The notes under the pieces were generated by a model, which was not told where the DNA came from, ran no database searches, and saw nothing but the letters and a program-made list of their open reading frames with translations. 64,000 bases of DNA from Pseudomonadota bacterium (GTDB taxonomy: Bacteria; Pseudomonadota; Gammaproteobacteria; Halothiobacillales; Halothiobacillaceae), in assembly GCA_021795795.1 (NCBI GenBank), contig JAJYPA010000001.1:36879-100878 (forward strand). The letters run 5' to 3'. Made by a program: the position numbers and the translations under genes. Positions 22,517 to 31,557 of the stretch are shown here, in pieces. Positions within the stretch are counted from its first letter, which is position 1; every line of letters starts with the position of its first letter.

Positions 22517-23791
22517 TCAATGACGCAAGTCATTGAAATGCGGAGCACAAGACGGGCGTGTACCGGCTTGTGAACGCGTAGCTGGCGAAAGCCCGTTTCT
22601 GCAAGAAGCCATTGATGGATTCGTGCGGAGATTCCTTAGTCTATGCGCCAAGCCAATCAACGAATGGTCAGTGTTTCTGTCGCCAATCAACGATAGGCCC
22701 CAGGGCGCGCCCTGATCGCTCAATACCGGCAGATGAAGTTGAGGACGCGACGATAATCCCGCCAAGGCCGTCAACCCCATCAAGGCCACGCGATAATCCG
22801 CCAGACGGTCCGCCGATTCGGTCAGCAACGGCGCGGCACCGGGTGTGGTCGGCAAGATCGCCACGGTATGTTCACCCATAAGCCAATGCGACAGAGTCCG
22901 TATGATCTCGATACGATCCCGCGCTGCCTGCTCGATCTGGGCCGGTGTGATCGACCGGCACCAAGTCATCCGTTCGCTGATATCCGCGGCGAACGTCGGA
23001 TGAACCGTGCTCACCCATTCACCATGTGTCTGCCAGATTTCGGCACCTTGCAATATACGGAACGTCTGGCTCGCCCACTGCAGGAAAGACTCAGGAACCT
23101 CAATCTCATGAATCGTTTCGAACAGAGGGGCGGCCGCTGACAGCAAATCACTGGCGCGGGAAGGCCAATCGCCCAAGCCATTAATCTGTGGCTTTAGGAT
23201 GCACAATTGCGTGAACACGACCCGCTGCTGTTCGGGCAACAGCACCTCGGCGACATCGGCCAAGGTGGACAGATCCCGAGTCATCCAGCCCACGGTGTCG
23301 AACGACGGCGCCAGCCCCACTACGTGTTCGACCGGGATCACACCATGCGTGGGCCGCAAACCGAACAACCCGTTGTAACTGGACGGCACGCGAATCGACC
23401 CCCCGGTATCCGTTCCCAGACCGATATCGGCTAGTCCATGGGCAACCATCGCCGCTGAACCACTGCTTGAGCCACCCGGCAACCGCTCCGGTGCAGCCGC
23501 GTTAATGGGTGTTCCGTAGTGCGTGTTGATACCGTTGAGGCTGTAGGCCAACTCATCCGTTATGGTTTTGGCCACAATGTGTGCGCCGGCTTGCATGAGC
23601 TGCAGAACCGCAGGCGCCGTATGTTCAGGCACTGCATGTGTCGCCAGCCAGTCCGGATTACCTGCCGAAGTCGGTATGCCCGCGATATCGAACAGATCCT
23701 TGACGCCGACCCGCAGCCCACGCAGGCGAACATCGGCAACCCCGACCGAACTCAGATTCAGTTCTTGCAATACACCCTGCTGGATATTCAT
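22517..23791 (-). CDS. AMI1-like amidase-signature hydrolase with atypical C-terminal tail
   Basis: A 424-residue amidase-signature enzyme; such enzymes hydrolyse amides with a Ser-cisSer-Lys triad. All three are visible: the Lys in RVGVKDLFDIAG, the cis-Ser and nucleophile region in PGGSSSGSAA and TDTGGSIRVPSSYNG. GNPDWLATH and DELAYSLNGINTHYG are typical of the AMI1-like group. ATG 23791 is chosen because an operator-like motif occupies 23829-23840, inside a longer possible start. The normal family sequence seems to end near LIGLAHRLR; the last ~35 residues look unrelated and derive from repeat-like DNA. It may head the TauE-like/hpxJ unit. Substrate unknown. Confidence 0.85.
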   Translation of the reverse strand: MNIQQGVLQELNLSSVGVADVRLRGLRVGVKDLFDIAGIPTSAGNPDWLATHAVPEHTAPAVLQLMQAGAHIVAKTITDELAYSLNGINTHYGTPINAAAPERLPGGSSSGSAAMVAHGLADIGLGTDTGGSIRVPSSYNGLFGLRPTHGVIPVEHVVGLAPSFDTVGWMTRDLSTLADVAEVLLPEQQRVVFTQLCILKPQINGLGDWPSRASDLLSAAAPLFETIHEIEVPESFLQWASQTFRILQGAEIWQTHGEWVSTVHPTFAADISERMTWCRSITPAQIEQAARDRIEIIRTLSHWLMGEHTVAILPTTPGAAPLLTESADRLADYRVALMGLTALAGLSSRPQLHLPVLSDQGAPWGLSLIGDRNTDHSLIGLAHRLRNLRTNPSMASCRNGLSPATRSQAGTRPSCAPHFNDLRH

Positions 23792-23828
23792 CACCACTCT
23801 CAGTAACAAAAGCAAACTTGTGCACATG

Positions 23829-23840
23829 ATTGTACACAAT
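23829..23840. promoter_or_regulatory. Putative GntR operator ATTGT-AC-ACAAT (amidase promoter)
   Basis: Same inverted half-sites as at 15225, 24041 and 52174. It lies 38-49 bases upstream of the amidase start on the minus strand, in the divergent region shared with hiuH. Confidence 0.7.
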
Positions 23841-24040
23841 TATTTGCGAGGCGCACGGGATAATTCGAGAGAGGCATCCTGATTGCGAAACCCATCATAA
23901 GCAAAGGCTCTTCCTTGATTTTCAGATGGCAACCAGCCTCTGAAACCAAATAAAGCATGACGTACAAGCAGCTAATGCAAGCACTGATTGTGCTGCAAAC
24001 TCAAAATTTTCACTTTGGAAATGACAGAAACTGTTCTAGG

Positions 24041-24052
24041 ATTGTTCACAAT
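24041..24052. promoter_or_regulatory. Putative GntR operator ATTGT-TC-ACAAT (hiuH-xdh promoter)
   Basis: Same motif as at 15225, 23829 and 52174, placed 32-43 bases before the hiuH start, where it would cover the core promoter. Confidence 0.7.
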
Positions 24053-24083
24053 ATAATCAAAACTGCGAAACAAGAAGGTCCAG

Positions 24084-24437
24084 ATGAGCGCACTCACCAC
24101 TCATATTCTCGATACCAGTCTCGGCAAACCCGCGGCGGGCGTGCGGCTGCATCTGCACAAGCGGGTTGATGATCAGCAGCAGTATCTATCAACCCACATC
24201 ACAAATGCGGATGGTCGTTGTGACGCGCCCATGCTCAGCGGTGATGCCTTCACTACCGGCGTTTATGAACTGGTATTCGAGATGGGCAACTATTTTCGTC
24301 AACATCATGCCAACCTGCCCGACCCGCTGTTTCTGGATCAGATCGTGATCCGTTTTGGCATCTCAAACACGCAGGATCACTACCACGTGCCGCTTCTGGT
24401 ATCGCCATTCGGCTACAGCACGTATCGGGGCAGTTAA
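24084..24437 (+). CDS. hiuH: 5-hydroxyisourate hydrolase
   Basis: Hydrolyses 5-hydroxyisourate to OHCU, the second step after urate oxidation. The 117-residue length and transthyretin-like fold are standard. The signatures are HILDTSLGKPAAGVRLHLHK at the N terminus, DGRCDAP in the middle, and the diagnostic C-terminal tetrapeptide in YSTYRGS; His and Arg residues of the active site are in these motifs (the His in HILDT, the Arg in YRGS). It is the first gene of the xdh operon, two bases ahead of xdhA. Its product completes the reaction begun by PuuD, encoded 26 kb away on the other strand. Confidence 0.96.
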   Translation: MSALTTHILDTSLGKPAAGVRLHLHKRVDDQQQYLSTHITNADGRCDAPMLSGDAFTTGVYELVFEMGNYFRQHHANLPDPLFLDQIVIRFGISNTQDHYHVPLLVSPFGYSTYRGS

Positions 24438-24439
24438 GT

Positions 24440-25966
24440 ATGAATACCTTACGTTTTCTTTTGGGGCAGGAATTGATCGAACTCGAATCGGTTAAGCCCA
24501 CTCTGACCGTCTTAAATTATCTGCGCGAAGAAAAAAAGCGGATCGGTACCAAGGAAGGCTGCGCCGAAGGTGACTGCGGCGCCTGTACGGTGGTAATCGC
24601 TGAAGTGGTGGATGATCGCCTGCACTATCGCGCCGTCAATGCCTGCATCGTTTTTCTGGCGACGCTGGACGGCAAGCAACTCTTGACGGTCGAAGACCTC
24701 AAGACGGCTCGTAATGAATTGCACCCGGTGCAGCAATCCATGGTCGATAGCCATGCTTCGCAATGTGGGTTCTGCACACCGGGTTTTGTCATGTCGGGTT
24801 TCGCTGAATATCAAAACCGGCTGCACAGGCTTGATGAGCTGCCGGAACCCCAGTCGGACGAGGTGGTGACAACCCATCTCACGCAAGTTTTCGCAGGCAA
24901 TCTGTGCCGCTGCACCGGCTACGGCCCGATCATAGAGGCGGGGAAAACTTGGCTTGCGCAGGCCGAACAGTCAATGCCCCGAAAATTAATCCAGGCATTG
25001 AATGAGGAGGAAGCGAACACCATCGCCCAACTCAAGGCGATTCAGCCCCAGACCAGCAAAACACTGACTCAGGCCGGCCAAACCTATATTCAACCGGATT
25101 CCATCCCGGCGCTGACCGATGCCCTAGCCAAACTGCCGGGCGCCACCTTGCTGGCAGGCGGCACCGATATCGGCCTATGGGTCACCAAACAGCACAAGAC
25201 GTTGGACACGGTGATTTATCTCGGCGGTATCGAGGCGCTCAAGCGGATCGAGATTCGAGACGGCCAGCTTGAAATCGGCGCGGCCGTCACCTACTCTGAG
25301 GCATTGCCTGCACTGATTCGGCATTTTCCCCGGCTTGAGGAATACCTGTACCGGCACAGCTCGACCCAGATTCGCAACGCCGGCACCGTTGTCGGCAACA
25401 TCGCCAACGGCTCGCCCATCGGCGACATGCCGCCAGTGCTGATTGCATTGAATGCCGAGATCACACTGACCCGTCAGGGCGGGCAACGCCATCTGCCGCT
25501 CGAAGATTATTTCATCGCCTACGGCAAGCAGGATCGCCAGCCGACCGAGTTCATCGAGTGCGTCCGCATTCCCTTGTTGAAGTCTGACGCCGTCTTGATG
25601 AACGTCTACAAAATTTCCAAGCGATTCGAGCAAGACATCTCCAGCGTGAGCGCCGCGTTCTACATCGAACTTGACGAGCAGCAACAAGTTCGTGAGGCAC
25701 GCCTGTGCTTCGGTGGCATGGCGGCCACGCCCAAGCGCGCGACCCGCTGCGAACAGGCCTTGCTGAACCAGCCGTGGAATAAAGCGACCGTATATGCCGC
25801 CGCCGAACGGCTGGGGGATGATTTCACACCGCTGAGCGATTTCCGTGCATCTCGGGAATACCGCCTCGCGGTGGCTGTGAACCTGTTGAAGAAATTTTTC
25901 ATACAACAGCAGAGCCCCACCCAAGCAACGCAAATCTCGTACACCGGAGGGCTGATCCATGCATGA
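24440..25966 (+). CDS. xdhA: Xanthine dehydrogenase, FeS/FAD subunit
   Basis: The 508-residue small subunit carries two [2Fe-2S] clusters and FAD, passing electrons from the Mo centre to NAD+. The plant-type cluster has EGCAEGDCGACTVVI; the second has QCGFCTPGFVMSG and LCRCTGYGPI. The FAD domain begins near 215 with LLAGGTDIGLWVTK and contains QIRNAGTVVGNIANGSPIGD. The operon order hiuH-xdhA-xdhB-xdhC-guaD supports hypoxanthine/xanthine oxidation to urate. Its end overlaps xdhB by eight bases. Confidence 0.97.
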   Translation: MNTLRFLLGQELIELESVKPTLTVLNYLREEKKRIGTKEGCAEGDCGACTVVIAEVVDDRLHYRAVNACIVFLATLDGKQLLTVEDLKTARNELHPVQQSMVDSHASQCGFCTPGFVMSGFAEYQNRLHRLDELPEPQSDEVVTTHLTQVFAGNLCRCTGYGPIIEAGKTWLAQAEQSMPRKLIQALNEEEANTIAQLKAIQPQTSKTLTQAGQTYIQPDSIPALTDALAKLPGATLLAGGTDIGLWVTKQHKTLDTVIYLGGIEALKRIEIRDGQLEIGAAVTYSEALPALIRHFPRLEEYLYRHSSTQIRNAGTVVGNIANGSPIGDMPPVLIALNAEITLTRQGGQRHLPLEDYFIAYGKQDRQPTEFIECVRIPLLKSDAVLMNVYKISKRFEQDISSVSAAFYIELDEQQQVREARLCFGGMAATPKRATRCEQALLNQPWNKATVYAAAERLGDDFTPLSDFRASREYRLAVAVNLLKKFFIQQQSPTQATQISYTGGLIHA

Positions 25967-28343
25967 ACCCATCCACGGCATTACGGCGGGACAAATCCGC
26001 GCAGCACACGTCAGCTCAGGCGTCGGCGCGTCGGTCAAACACGATAGCGCCGTCAAGCACGTCAGTGGCGAGGCGCTGTACACCGATGACCTGCCCGAAC
26101 CCCGCGACCTGCTGCACATCTACATCGCGCAGAGCACGCAGGCGCATGCGAAAATTATCAAGCTCGATCTGGACGCGGTCAAAGCCTTTCCCGGCGTGGT
26201 GGCCGTCATTCAGGCGCGTGACGTGCCCGGAAAAAACGATTTCGGCGCGGTGATCGAGGGCGACCCGATCTTTGCCGACGGGCTAGTTGAGTACGTGGGG
26301 CAATCGTTGTTTGCCGTCGCCGCGGAACACATCGACATTGCCCGCAAAGCCGCCGCGCTGGCCCAAATCGACTACGAGCCGCTGCCCGCGCTTATCACCG
26401 TGCGCGATGCCCTCGCGGCCAATTCCTATGTGTTGCCGACCAAAACCTTCCGGCGCGGCGAACCCGAAGCGTACCTGGCAAAGGCCGAACAACGGCTTCA
26501 GGGTGAAATCGAAATCGGCGGGCAGGATCATTTCTATCTCGAATCCAATATCGCCCTGGCGCTGCCCGGTGAGGATGGTGATCTTAAGATCTTTAGCTCG
26601 ACCCAGCACCCCACCGAAATCCAGCATTGTTGCGCCCGCGTGCTTGGCGTGCCGGATCACGCCATCAATGTCGAAGTGCGGCGCATGGGCGGCGGCTTCG
26701 GCGGCAAAGAATCCCAACCCGCGCTGTTCGCGAGCATCGCTGCGCTGGTGACGCACCACACCGGGCGCCCAAGCAAGCTGCGGCTCGACCGCGACGACGA
26801 CATGACCATCACCGGCAAGCGCCACGATTATCTCATCCGTTATGACGTCGGTTTCGATGGGCAGGGGCGTATCCAGGCCATCGCCTTTGAAGCGGCTTCG
26901 CGCTGCGGCATGTCGGCCGATCTGTCCGGTTCGATCAACGATCGCACCATGTTCCATCTGGACAATGCCTATTACCTCGAAAACGTGTCGATCGTGTCCC
27001 ATCGTTGCAAAACCCATACCGTGTCCAACACGGCCTTTCGTGGATTCGGCGGGCCACAGGGCATGGTCGCCATCGAACGGGTGATCGACGAGATCGCCTA
27101 TCAGGTCGGCAAAGACCCGCTCGATGTGCGTAAGATTAACTACTACGGCCCAGCGGACGATCCGGCAGGCCGGAACGTGACGCCGTACTACATGACCGTG
27201 ACCGATAACATCCTGCCGGAGATCACAGCCGAGCTGGAAATGAAGGCCGACTACGCGGCGCGGCGCGCGCAAATCAAGCAGTTCAATCGGGAAAACACCT
27301 ATTTGAAGAAGGGTCTTGCGCTGACGCCGGTGAAGTTCGGCATCTCATTCACCGCAACGCACCTCAATCAGGCAGGTGCGCTGATGCACATCTACAGCGA
27401 TGGCAGTATCCACCTCAACCATGGCGGCACGGAAATGGGCCAGGGCCTGTTCACCAAGGTTGCACAAATCGTGGCGGAAGAATTCCAGGTAGACATCGAG
27501 CGCATCAAGATCACGGCCACCACAACCGACAAGGTGCCGAACACCTCGCCCACCGCCGCCTCCAGCGGCTGCGATTTGAATGGGCAGGCTGCGCGCAATG
27601 CGGCGCTCATTCTCAAGGGGCGGCTGACCGAATTTGCCGCGGAGCACTATTCGGTCGATGCGGCGACGGTTCGCTTCACTGCCGAGGGCGTTACCGTGGG
27701 CGACCAGCTGATCGCGTTCAACGTGCTGATCCAGAAAGCCTATTTCGCCCGCATCTCGCTCTCGACGACCGGCTTCTACAGCACGCCGAAAATCCATTTC
27801 AATGCGGAATCCGGCAAGGGGCACCCGTTCTTCTATTTCGCCTACGGTGCCGCCGTGTCGGAAGTCACCGTGGATACCTTAACGGGCGAATACAAGGTCG
27901 ATCGCGTGGACATCGTTCACGACTGCGGCGCCAGCATCAATCCGGCGATTGATACGGGTCAGGTCGAGGGTGGATTTATTCAAGGCATGGGCTGGCTGAC
28001 AACCGAAGAACTGGTGTACGACGCGCGCGGTGTCCTGCGTACCCACGCGCCGTCCACTTATAAAATTCCAGCCTGCGGTGATCGGCCAAGAATCATGAAC
28101 ATTCACCTGCGCTGTGATCCGAACCGCGAAGAATCTGTCTACCGCTCCAAGGCCGTAGGTGAACCGCCGTTGATGCTCGGCATCAGCGTGTTCAACGCGC
28201 TGAACGACGCCGTGGCGAGCCTAGCGGATTACCGACACCACCCGCAGATCGACGCACCGGCCACGCCGGAACGCGTGTTGATGGCTTGCGAGAAATTGCG
28301 TGAATTGGAATGCAAACCTGAGCAGGCGCTTATCCATGCTTGA
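25959..28343 (+). CDS. xdhB: Xanthine dehydrogenase, molybdopterin subunit
   Basis: The 794-residue Mo subunit oxidises hypoxanthine and xanthine. Visible family motifs are GQDHFYLESNIALALP near 190, RMGGGFGGKESQ near 245, FRGFGGPQGM near 355, HGGTEMGQGLFTKVAQIV near 490, and the catalytic-base region SKAVGEPPLMLGISV near 730, with the Glu that acts in hydroxylation. It overlaps xdhA by eight bases and xdhC by eight, suggesting translational coupling. Length is normal for bacterial XdhB. Confidence 0.97.
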   Translation: MHEPIHGITAGQIRAAHVSSGVGASVKHDSAVKHVSGEALYTDDLPEPRDLLHIYIAQSTQAHAKIIKLDLDAVKAFPGVVAVIQARDVPGKNDFGAVIEGDPIFADGLVEYVGQSLFAVAAEHIDIARKAAALAQIDYEPLPALITVRDALAANSYVLPTKTFRRGEPEAYLAKAEQRLQGEIEIGGQDHFYLESNIALALPGEDGDLKIFSSTQHPTEIQHCCARVLGVPDHAINVEVRRMGGGFGGKESQPALFASIAALVTHHTGRPSKLRLDRDDDMTITGKRHDYLIRYDVGFDGQGRIQAIAFEAASRCGMSADLSGSINDRTMFHLDNAYYLENVSIVSHRCKTHTVSNTAFRGFGGPQGMVAIERVIDEIAYQVGKDPLDVRKINYYGPADDPAGRNVTPYYMTVTDNILPEITAELEMKADYAARRAQIKQFNRENTYLKKGLALTPVKFGISFTATHLNQAGALMHIYSDGSIHLNHGGTEMGQGLFTKVAQIVAEEFQVDIERIKITATTTDKVPNTSPTAASSGCDLNGQAARNAALILKGRLTEFAAEHYSVDAATVRFTAEGVTVGDQLIAFNVLIQKAYFARISLSTTGFYSTPKIHFNAESGKGHPFFYFAYGAAVSEVTVDTLTGEYKVDRVDIVHDCGASINPAIDTGQVEGGFIQGMGWLTTEELVYDARGVLRTHAPSTYKIPACGDRPRIMNIHLRCDPNREESVYRSKAVGEPPLMLGISVFNALNDAVASLADYRHHPQIDAPATPERVLMACEKLRELECKPEQALIHA

Positions 28344-29352
28344 CTGGACCGCCCTCGCCCGCCTGAACAACCAGCCAGAGGACTTCGTGCTGGTCAGCGT
28401 CGGCGCTGTCAAGGGCTCTTCCCCGCGGGAAGAAGGCACACACATGGCCGTCTTCCCGCAGCGTACGCAAGGCACCATCGGCGGCGGCCATCTGGAGTTC
28501 TTTGCCATTCAGCACGCGCGTGAATTACTGAGCCAACCAACGGATATGGCACCGTTTCACACACTCACCCAGCACCGCACACCGCTGACGCCGCGCTTCG
28601 ATCAATGCTGTGGCGGCGTAGTGCAACTGGTATTCGAGAAAATCCGGCCACAACAGTGCGTCTGGCTCAATCAACTGGCAGCAATCCTCGATACCAGTGG
28701 CGCGATGACAGCCGAACACCGCCCCACTTGGCTGATCTCCAATCTGGCCGAAAGAACGCGAACCGTGTTATTGGCACCGCCGACTGCTGACCAGCGGCAA
28801 CGCGAAACCGATCGCACGGTATTGATCGAGCCCATTGCCCCGCGGGCGCTGGATATCGTTATTTTTGGAGCAGGACACGTGGGTCAGTCGCTGATCCATA
28901 GCCTGCAGAACCTGGATGCCGATATAACGCTCATTGATAGCCGCGGCGAACAATTGGGCTTCGCCACGACCGCCAATGTCCAAAAAATCTGCACTACCGA
29001 CTGGCAGGATTATGTGGATCGCGGCACGGATCGAACCACCTTTCTCGTGCTGACCCACAGCCATCAACTCGATTTCGACATCGTTGAGGCCATCTTGCGC
29101 CACGGTCGGTTCCGTTATTGCGGGCTGATCGGTTCGAAGACCAAGAAAATCCGTTTCGAACGCCAGTTCAAGAACCGTGGACTCACCCCGGCGCAGATCG
29201 CCCGGCTCACCTGCCCCATCGGCCTGCCAGAAATCCAGGGCAAATCCCCTGCCGTCATCGCAGCCTCGGTCTGTGCCCAAATTTTAATTTTGCACAGTGA
29301 TGCCGCCGAAAAACACATCACCCCCTACCAGAGAGCCATCAACCATGTGTGA
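28336..29352 (+). CDS. xdhC: Xanthine dehydrogenase accessory protein XdhC
   Basis: XdhC binds molybdenum cofactor, promotes its sulfuration and inserts it into XdhB. The start at ATG 28336 overlaps the xdhB stop; the 338-residue product shows the XdhC N-terminal domain (VSVGAVKGSSPREEGTHMAV, then GTIGGGHLEF) and a Rossmann-like C-terminal half (IFGAGHVGQSLIHSLQNLD) ending with YCGLIGSKTKKIRF and CPIGLPEIQGKSPAVIAAS. Overlap with the guanine deaminase gene is eight bases. Confidence 0.95.
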   Translation: MLDWTALARLNNQPEDFVLVSVGAVKGSSPREEGTHMAVFPQRTQGTIGGGHLEFFAIQHARELLSQPTDMAPFHTLTQHRTPLTPRFDQCCGGVVQLVFEKIRPQQCVWLNQLAAILDTSGAMTAEHRPTWLISNLAERTRTVLLAPPTADQRQRETDRTVLIEPIAPRALDIVIFGAGHVGQSLIHSLQNLDADITLIDSRGEQLGFATTANVQKICTTDWQDYVDRGTDRTTFLVLTHSHQLDFDIVEAILRHGRFRYCGLIGSKTKKIRFERQFKNRGLTPAQIARLTCPIGLPEIQGKSPAVIAASVCAQILILHSDAAEKHITPYQRAINHV

Positions 29353-29836
29353 CTGCGCCGTGCACGAGCAAGAAAAACAACTCATGCGTCAAGCCATCGA
29401 GTTATCTCGAGAAAAAATGATTGCCGGCTTCGGCGGCCCGTTCGGTGCCGTGATCGCCCGCAATGGGAAAGTCATCGCCACCGGCTTCAATCAGGTCACC
29501 TCTGCTAACGACCCTACTGCGCACGCTGAAGTCAGCGCCATTCGTGCCGCCTGTCAGGCATTGAACACATTTGATCTGTCGGGCTGCGAGATTTATACCA
29601 GTTGCGAGCCCTGCCCCATGTGCCTGAGCGCCATCTACTGGGCGCGGCTGGATCGGATCTATTATGCCAACTCGCGTCAGGACGCTGCCGATATCGGGTT
29701 TGACGATGCCTTCCTGTATGAGGAAATCGACAAGGACATCCCGGACCGCCAAATTCCGACCATTCGCCTGCTGGAAAAGGAAGCAATCCTGCCATTCAAC
29801 GAATGGCGCGCAAAACCAGACAAGATCGCCTATTGA
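29345..29836 (+). CDS. guaD: Guanine deaminase, cytidine-deaminase fold
   Basis: A 163-residue zinc hydrolase converting guanine to xanthine. Zinc ligands are in THAEVSAIRAAC (HAE) and CEPCPMCLSAIYWARL (PCxxC). The segment QDAADIGFDDAFLYEEI matches GuaD-type enzymes of Bacillus subtilis rather than tRNA or blasticidin deaminases. Start ATG 29345 is inside the xdhC end (CAT GTG TGA), typical of operon coupling. Its xanthine product is the substrate of the enzyme encoded just upstream. The 3' end runs into a short tandem repeat. Confidence 0.92.
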   Translation: MCDCAVHEQEKQLMRQAIELSREKMIAGFGGPFGAVIARNGKVIATGFNQVTSANDPTAHAEVSAIRAACQALNTFDLSGCEIYTSCEPCPMCLSAIYWARLDRIYYANSRQDAADIGFDDAFLYEEIDKDIPDRQIPTIRLLEKEAILPFNEWRAKPDKIAY

Positions 29837-29878
29837 TTCAAACAGACCCAAGCGCCTATTAGATTCGCTCAGACCCAA
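29828..29878 (+). repeat. Short tandem repeat at the guaD 3' end
   Basis: Two adjacent copies of a ~25-base unit (GCCTATTGATTCAAACAGAC and GCCTATTAGATTCGCTCAGA, each continuing CCAA). The first copy contains the guaD stop codon. Probably a local duplication. Confidence 0.6.
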
Positions 29879-29898
29879 CCGATTAGGGAGAACCAATC

Positions 29899-30840
29899 AT
29901 GCTGCCGTTAATCGACCCCTCTGTTGCGCAAGCCAGAACGATCACCCCAGCCGTGCGCATGGAAGCCGAAAAACTTCATCGCGCCTGCCGCGATATCGGG
30001 TTTTTCACCGTGAAGAACACCGGTCTATCCACGGAAGCGTTCGTGGATATATTCACGCTGGCCCATCGTTTTTTTGCTCTACCGCTTGAAGAGAAAATGC
30101 GCATCAGTATCGAAAACTCGTCGCACCATCGGGGTTATGGAAAGGTTGGCGCGGAGCAGTTGTCGCCTGAAACGCCGGCGGATTTCAAGGAAACCTTCGA
30201 CATGTCCCGCGATCTGGATGCGACCCATCCAAAAATGCGTGCTGGCGATCCCTTCTACGGTCCCAACCAGTATCCTCAATTTGAGGGTTTCAAGGAGATT
30301 GTCGAACGGCATTACCAGCGGTTGAGCGAAACGGGTTTAAATCTGCTGGCGCTGATGGCCGTGTCGCTGGAACTGCCGATCGATTACTTCGACCCGCTGT
30401 TCGAAGACCAGACCAGTGTGCTGCGCATGATTCACTACCCACCGATCACCGATAAAGGTCAGATCAGTGCCGGAGTCCACACAGACTATGGTTGCCTGAC
30501 CCTGCTGGCGCAGGATGCCGTGGGCGGGCTTGAGGTCAAACCCCGAGGGCAGGACTGGATTCGCGTGCCTTACGAACCGGACATGCTGGTGGTGAATATT
30601 GGCGATCTCATGCAGCGCTGGAGCAACGATGTGTTCCAGTCGACGCCGCACCGGGTCATCCCACCGCTGGGTGTCGATCGCTATTCGATCCCCTTCTTTC
30701 TCGAACCGAATACGAAAACCCGGGTGGAGTGCTTCCCCTCGTGCGTGACGCCCGAAATGCCGTGCCGGTATGAGCCCATCTTTTCGGATGACTGGATCAC
30801 GTCCCGCTTCAATCAAACCTACGCCTACCGACAGAAATAA
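29899..30840 (+). CDS. 2-oxoglutarate/Fe(II) oxygenase, isopenicillin-N-synthase family
   Basis: A 313-residue soluble oxygenase with the N-terminal DIOX_N domain (RDIGFFTVKNTGLSTE) and the 2OG-Fe domain. Iron ligands are the HTD triad (AGVHTDYGCLTLLAQ, near 194-196) and a distal His (QSTPHRVIPP, near 250); the Arg that binds 2-oxoglutarate is in RYSIPFF. It follows guaD by 62 bases in the purine operon. Similar proteins lie beside purine deaminases in pseudomonads (from memory, PA0147 next to PA0148), but no substrate is known to me. A purine or ureide hydroxylase is a reasonable guess. Confidence 0.85.
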   Translation: MLPLIDPSVAQARTITPAVRMEAEKLHRACRDIGFFTVKNTGLSTEAFVDIFTLAHRFFALPLEEKMRISIENSSHHRGYGKVGAEQLSPETPADFKETFDMSRDLDATHPKMRAGDPFYGPNQYPQFEGFKEIVERHYQRLSETGLNLLALMAVSLELPIDYFDPLFEDQTSVLRMIHYPPITDKGQISAGVHTDYGCLTLLAQDAVGGLEVKPRGQDWIRVPYEPDMLVVNIGDLMQRWSNDVFQSTPHRVIPPLGVDRYSIPFFLEPNTKTRVECFPSCVTPEMPCRYEPIFSDDWITSRFNQTYAYRQK

Positions 30841-30849
30841 TCGAGACGC

Positions 30850-31557
30850 TTATGACCTTTCGAAACGGCTGCCGCCGGCCTTCTTTTTCGCCAATTGAGT
30901 CAGTGTGAGGGTTTTGGCGAAGTCCTGGCTGCGCTGGATGTGACGTTTCATCAGGTTACGGGCCTTATCGACCTCGCGACCCACAATCGCTTCGATGATG
31001 GCGTGATGTTCGGCATAGGTTCGCTTGACGCGCTCTTCATCTTGAAAATCCACGCGACGGATGATGCGGATGTGATCATTGACGTCCTGAAGATATTTAA
31101 CGAGCGTCGAATTCCCGCTACCCAATGCCAACGAAATATGAAATGACTCATCCTTATCTTCCATCTGATCGGCACTGTGCTCCACCAATGCCTGGTCGGG
31201 CGACCACAGATGCAGCAGCTGCTGCAACTCACTTTCCGGCATGTAATGGCAAGCCCCTTCGACCGCCGCCACTTCAAGCGCAGTACGCACGCCGTAGTAC
31301 TCGCCCAGTTCCTCAATGTTGATCGGCTTGATGAAACAGCCTTGTTTCGGCCGGATGGTCAGGAAGCCTTCGCTTTCCAACCGGAGCAGCGCTTCGCGAA
31401 CGGGCGTTCGACTCACCATAAACAAATCCGCCAGCTCCGATTCCGTCACCCGGCTGCCCGGATAGATTTCGAAACTGAGAATTTTTTCTTTCAACGCGTC
31501 GTACACATACTTCGTCGCGACAGGTTTTAACGTGGTCTGTTCAGCAGATTGCTTCAT
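30850..31557 (-). CDS. GntR-family regulator, FCD subfamily (1)
   Basis: A 235-residue repressor-type protein. The N-terminal winged helix (about 15-85) has YVYDALKEKILSFEIYPGSR and the recognition helix ADLFMVSRTPVREALLRLE. The C-terminal FCD domain (about 90-215) contains conserved metal-type residues in DESFHISLALGSGN and YAEHHAIIEAI. It converges with the 2OG oxygenase gene and is divergent from the tsx-2/BMP transport operon. It may therefore control that operon, perhaps through the palindrome GTTGCATGCAAC at 31872; this is inference. Confidence 0.9.
   Translation of the reverse strand: MKQSAEQTTLKPVATKYVYDALKEKILSFEIYPGSRVTESELADLFMVSRTPVREALLRLESEGFLTIRPKQGCFIKPINIEELGEYYGVRTALEVAAVEGACHYMPESELQQLLHLWSPDQALVEHSADQMEDKDESFHISLALGSGNSTLVKYLQDVNDHIRIIRRVDFQDEERVKRTYAEHHAIIEAIVGREVDKARNLMKRHIQRSQDFAKTLTLTQLAKKKAGGSRFERS

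Noticed and set aside
22517..23791. Calling the amidase an allophanate hydrolase (AtzF) to complete the biuret route.
   Set aside because: Its motifs (GNPDWLATH, DELAYSLNGINTHYG) fit AMI1-like amidases and there is no C-terminal AtzF domain.
23957..24040. GCAC-TGATT-GTGC near 23979 as a further sigma-54 promoter for hiuH.
   Set aside because: The -24 box has AG instead of the essential GG, so the match is too weak to list.
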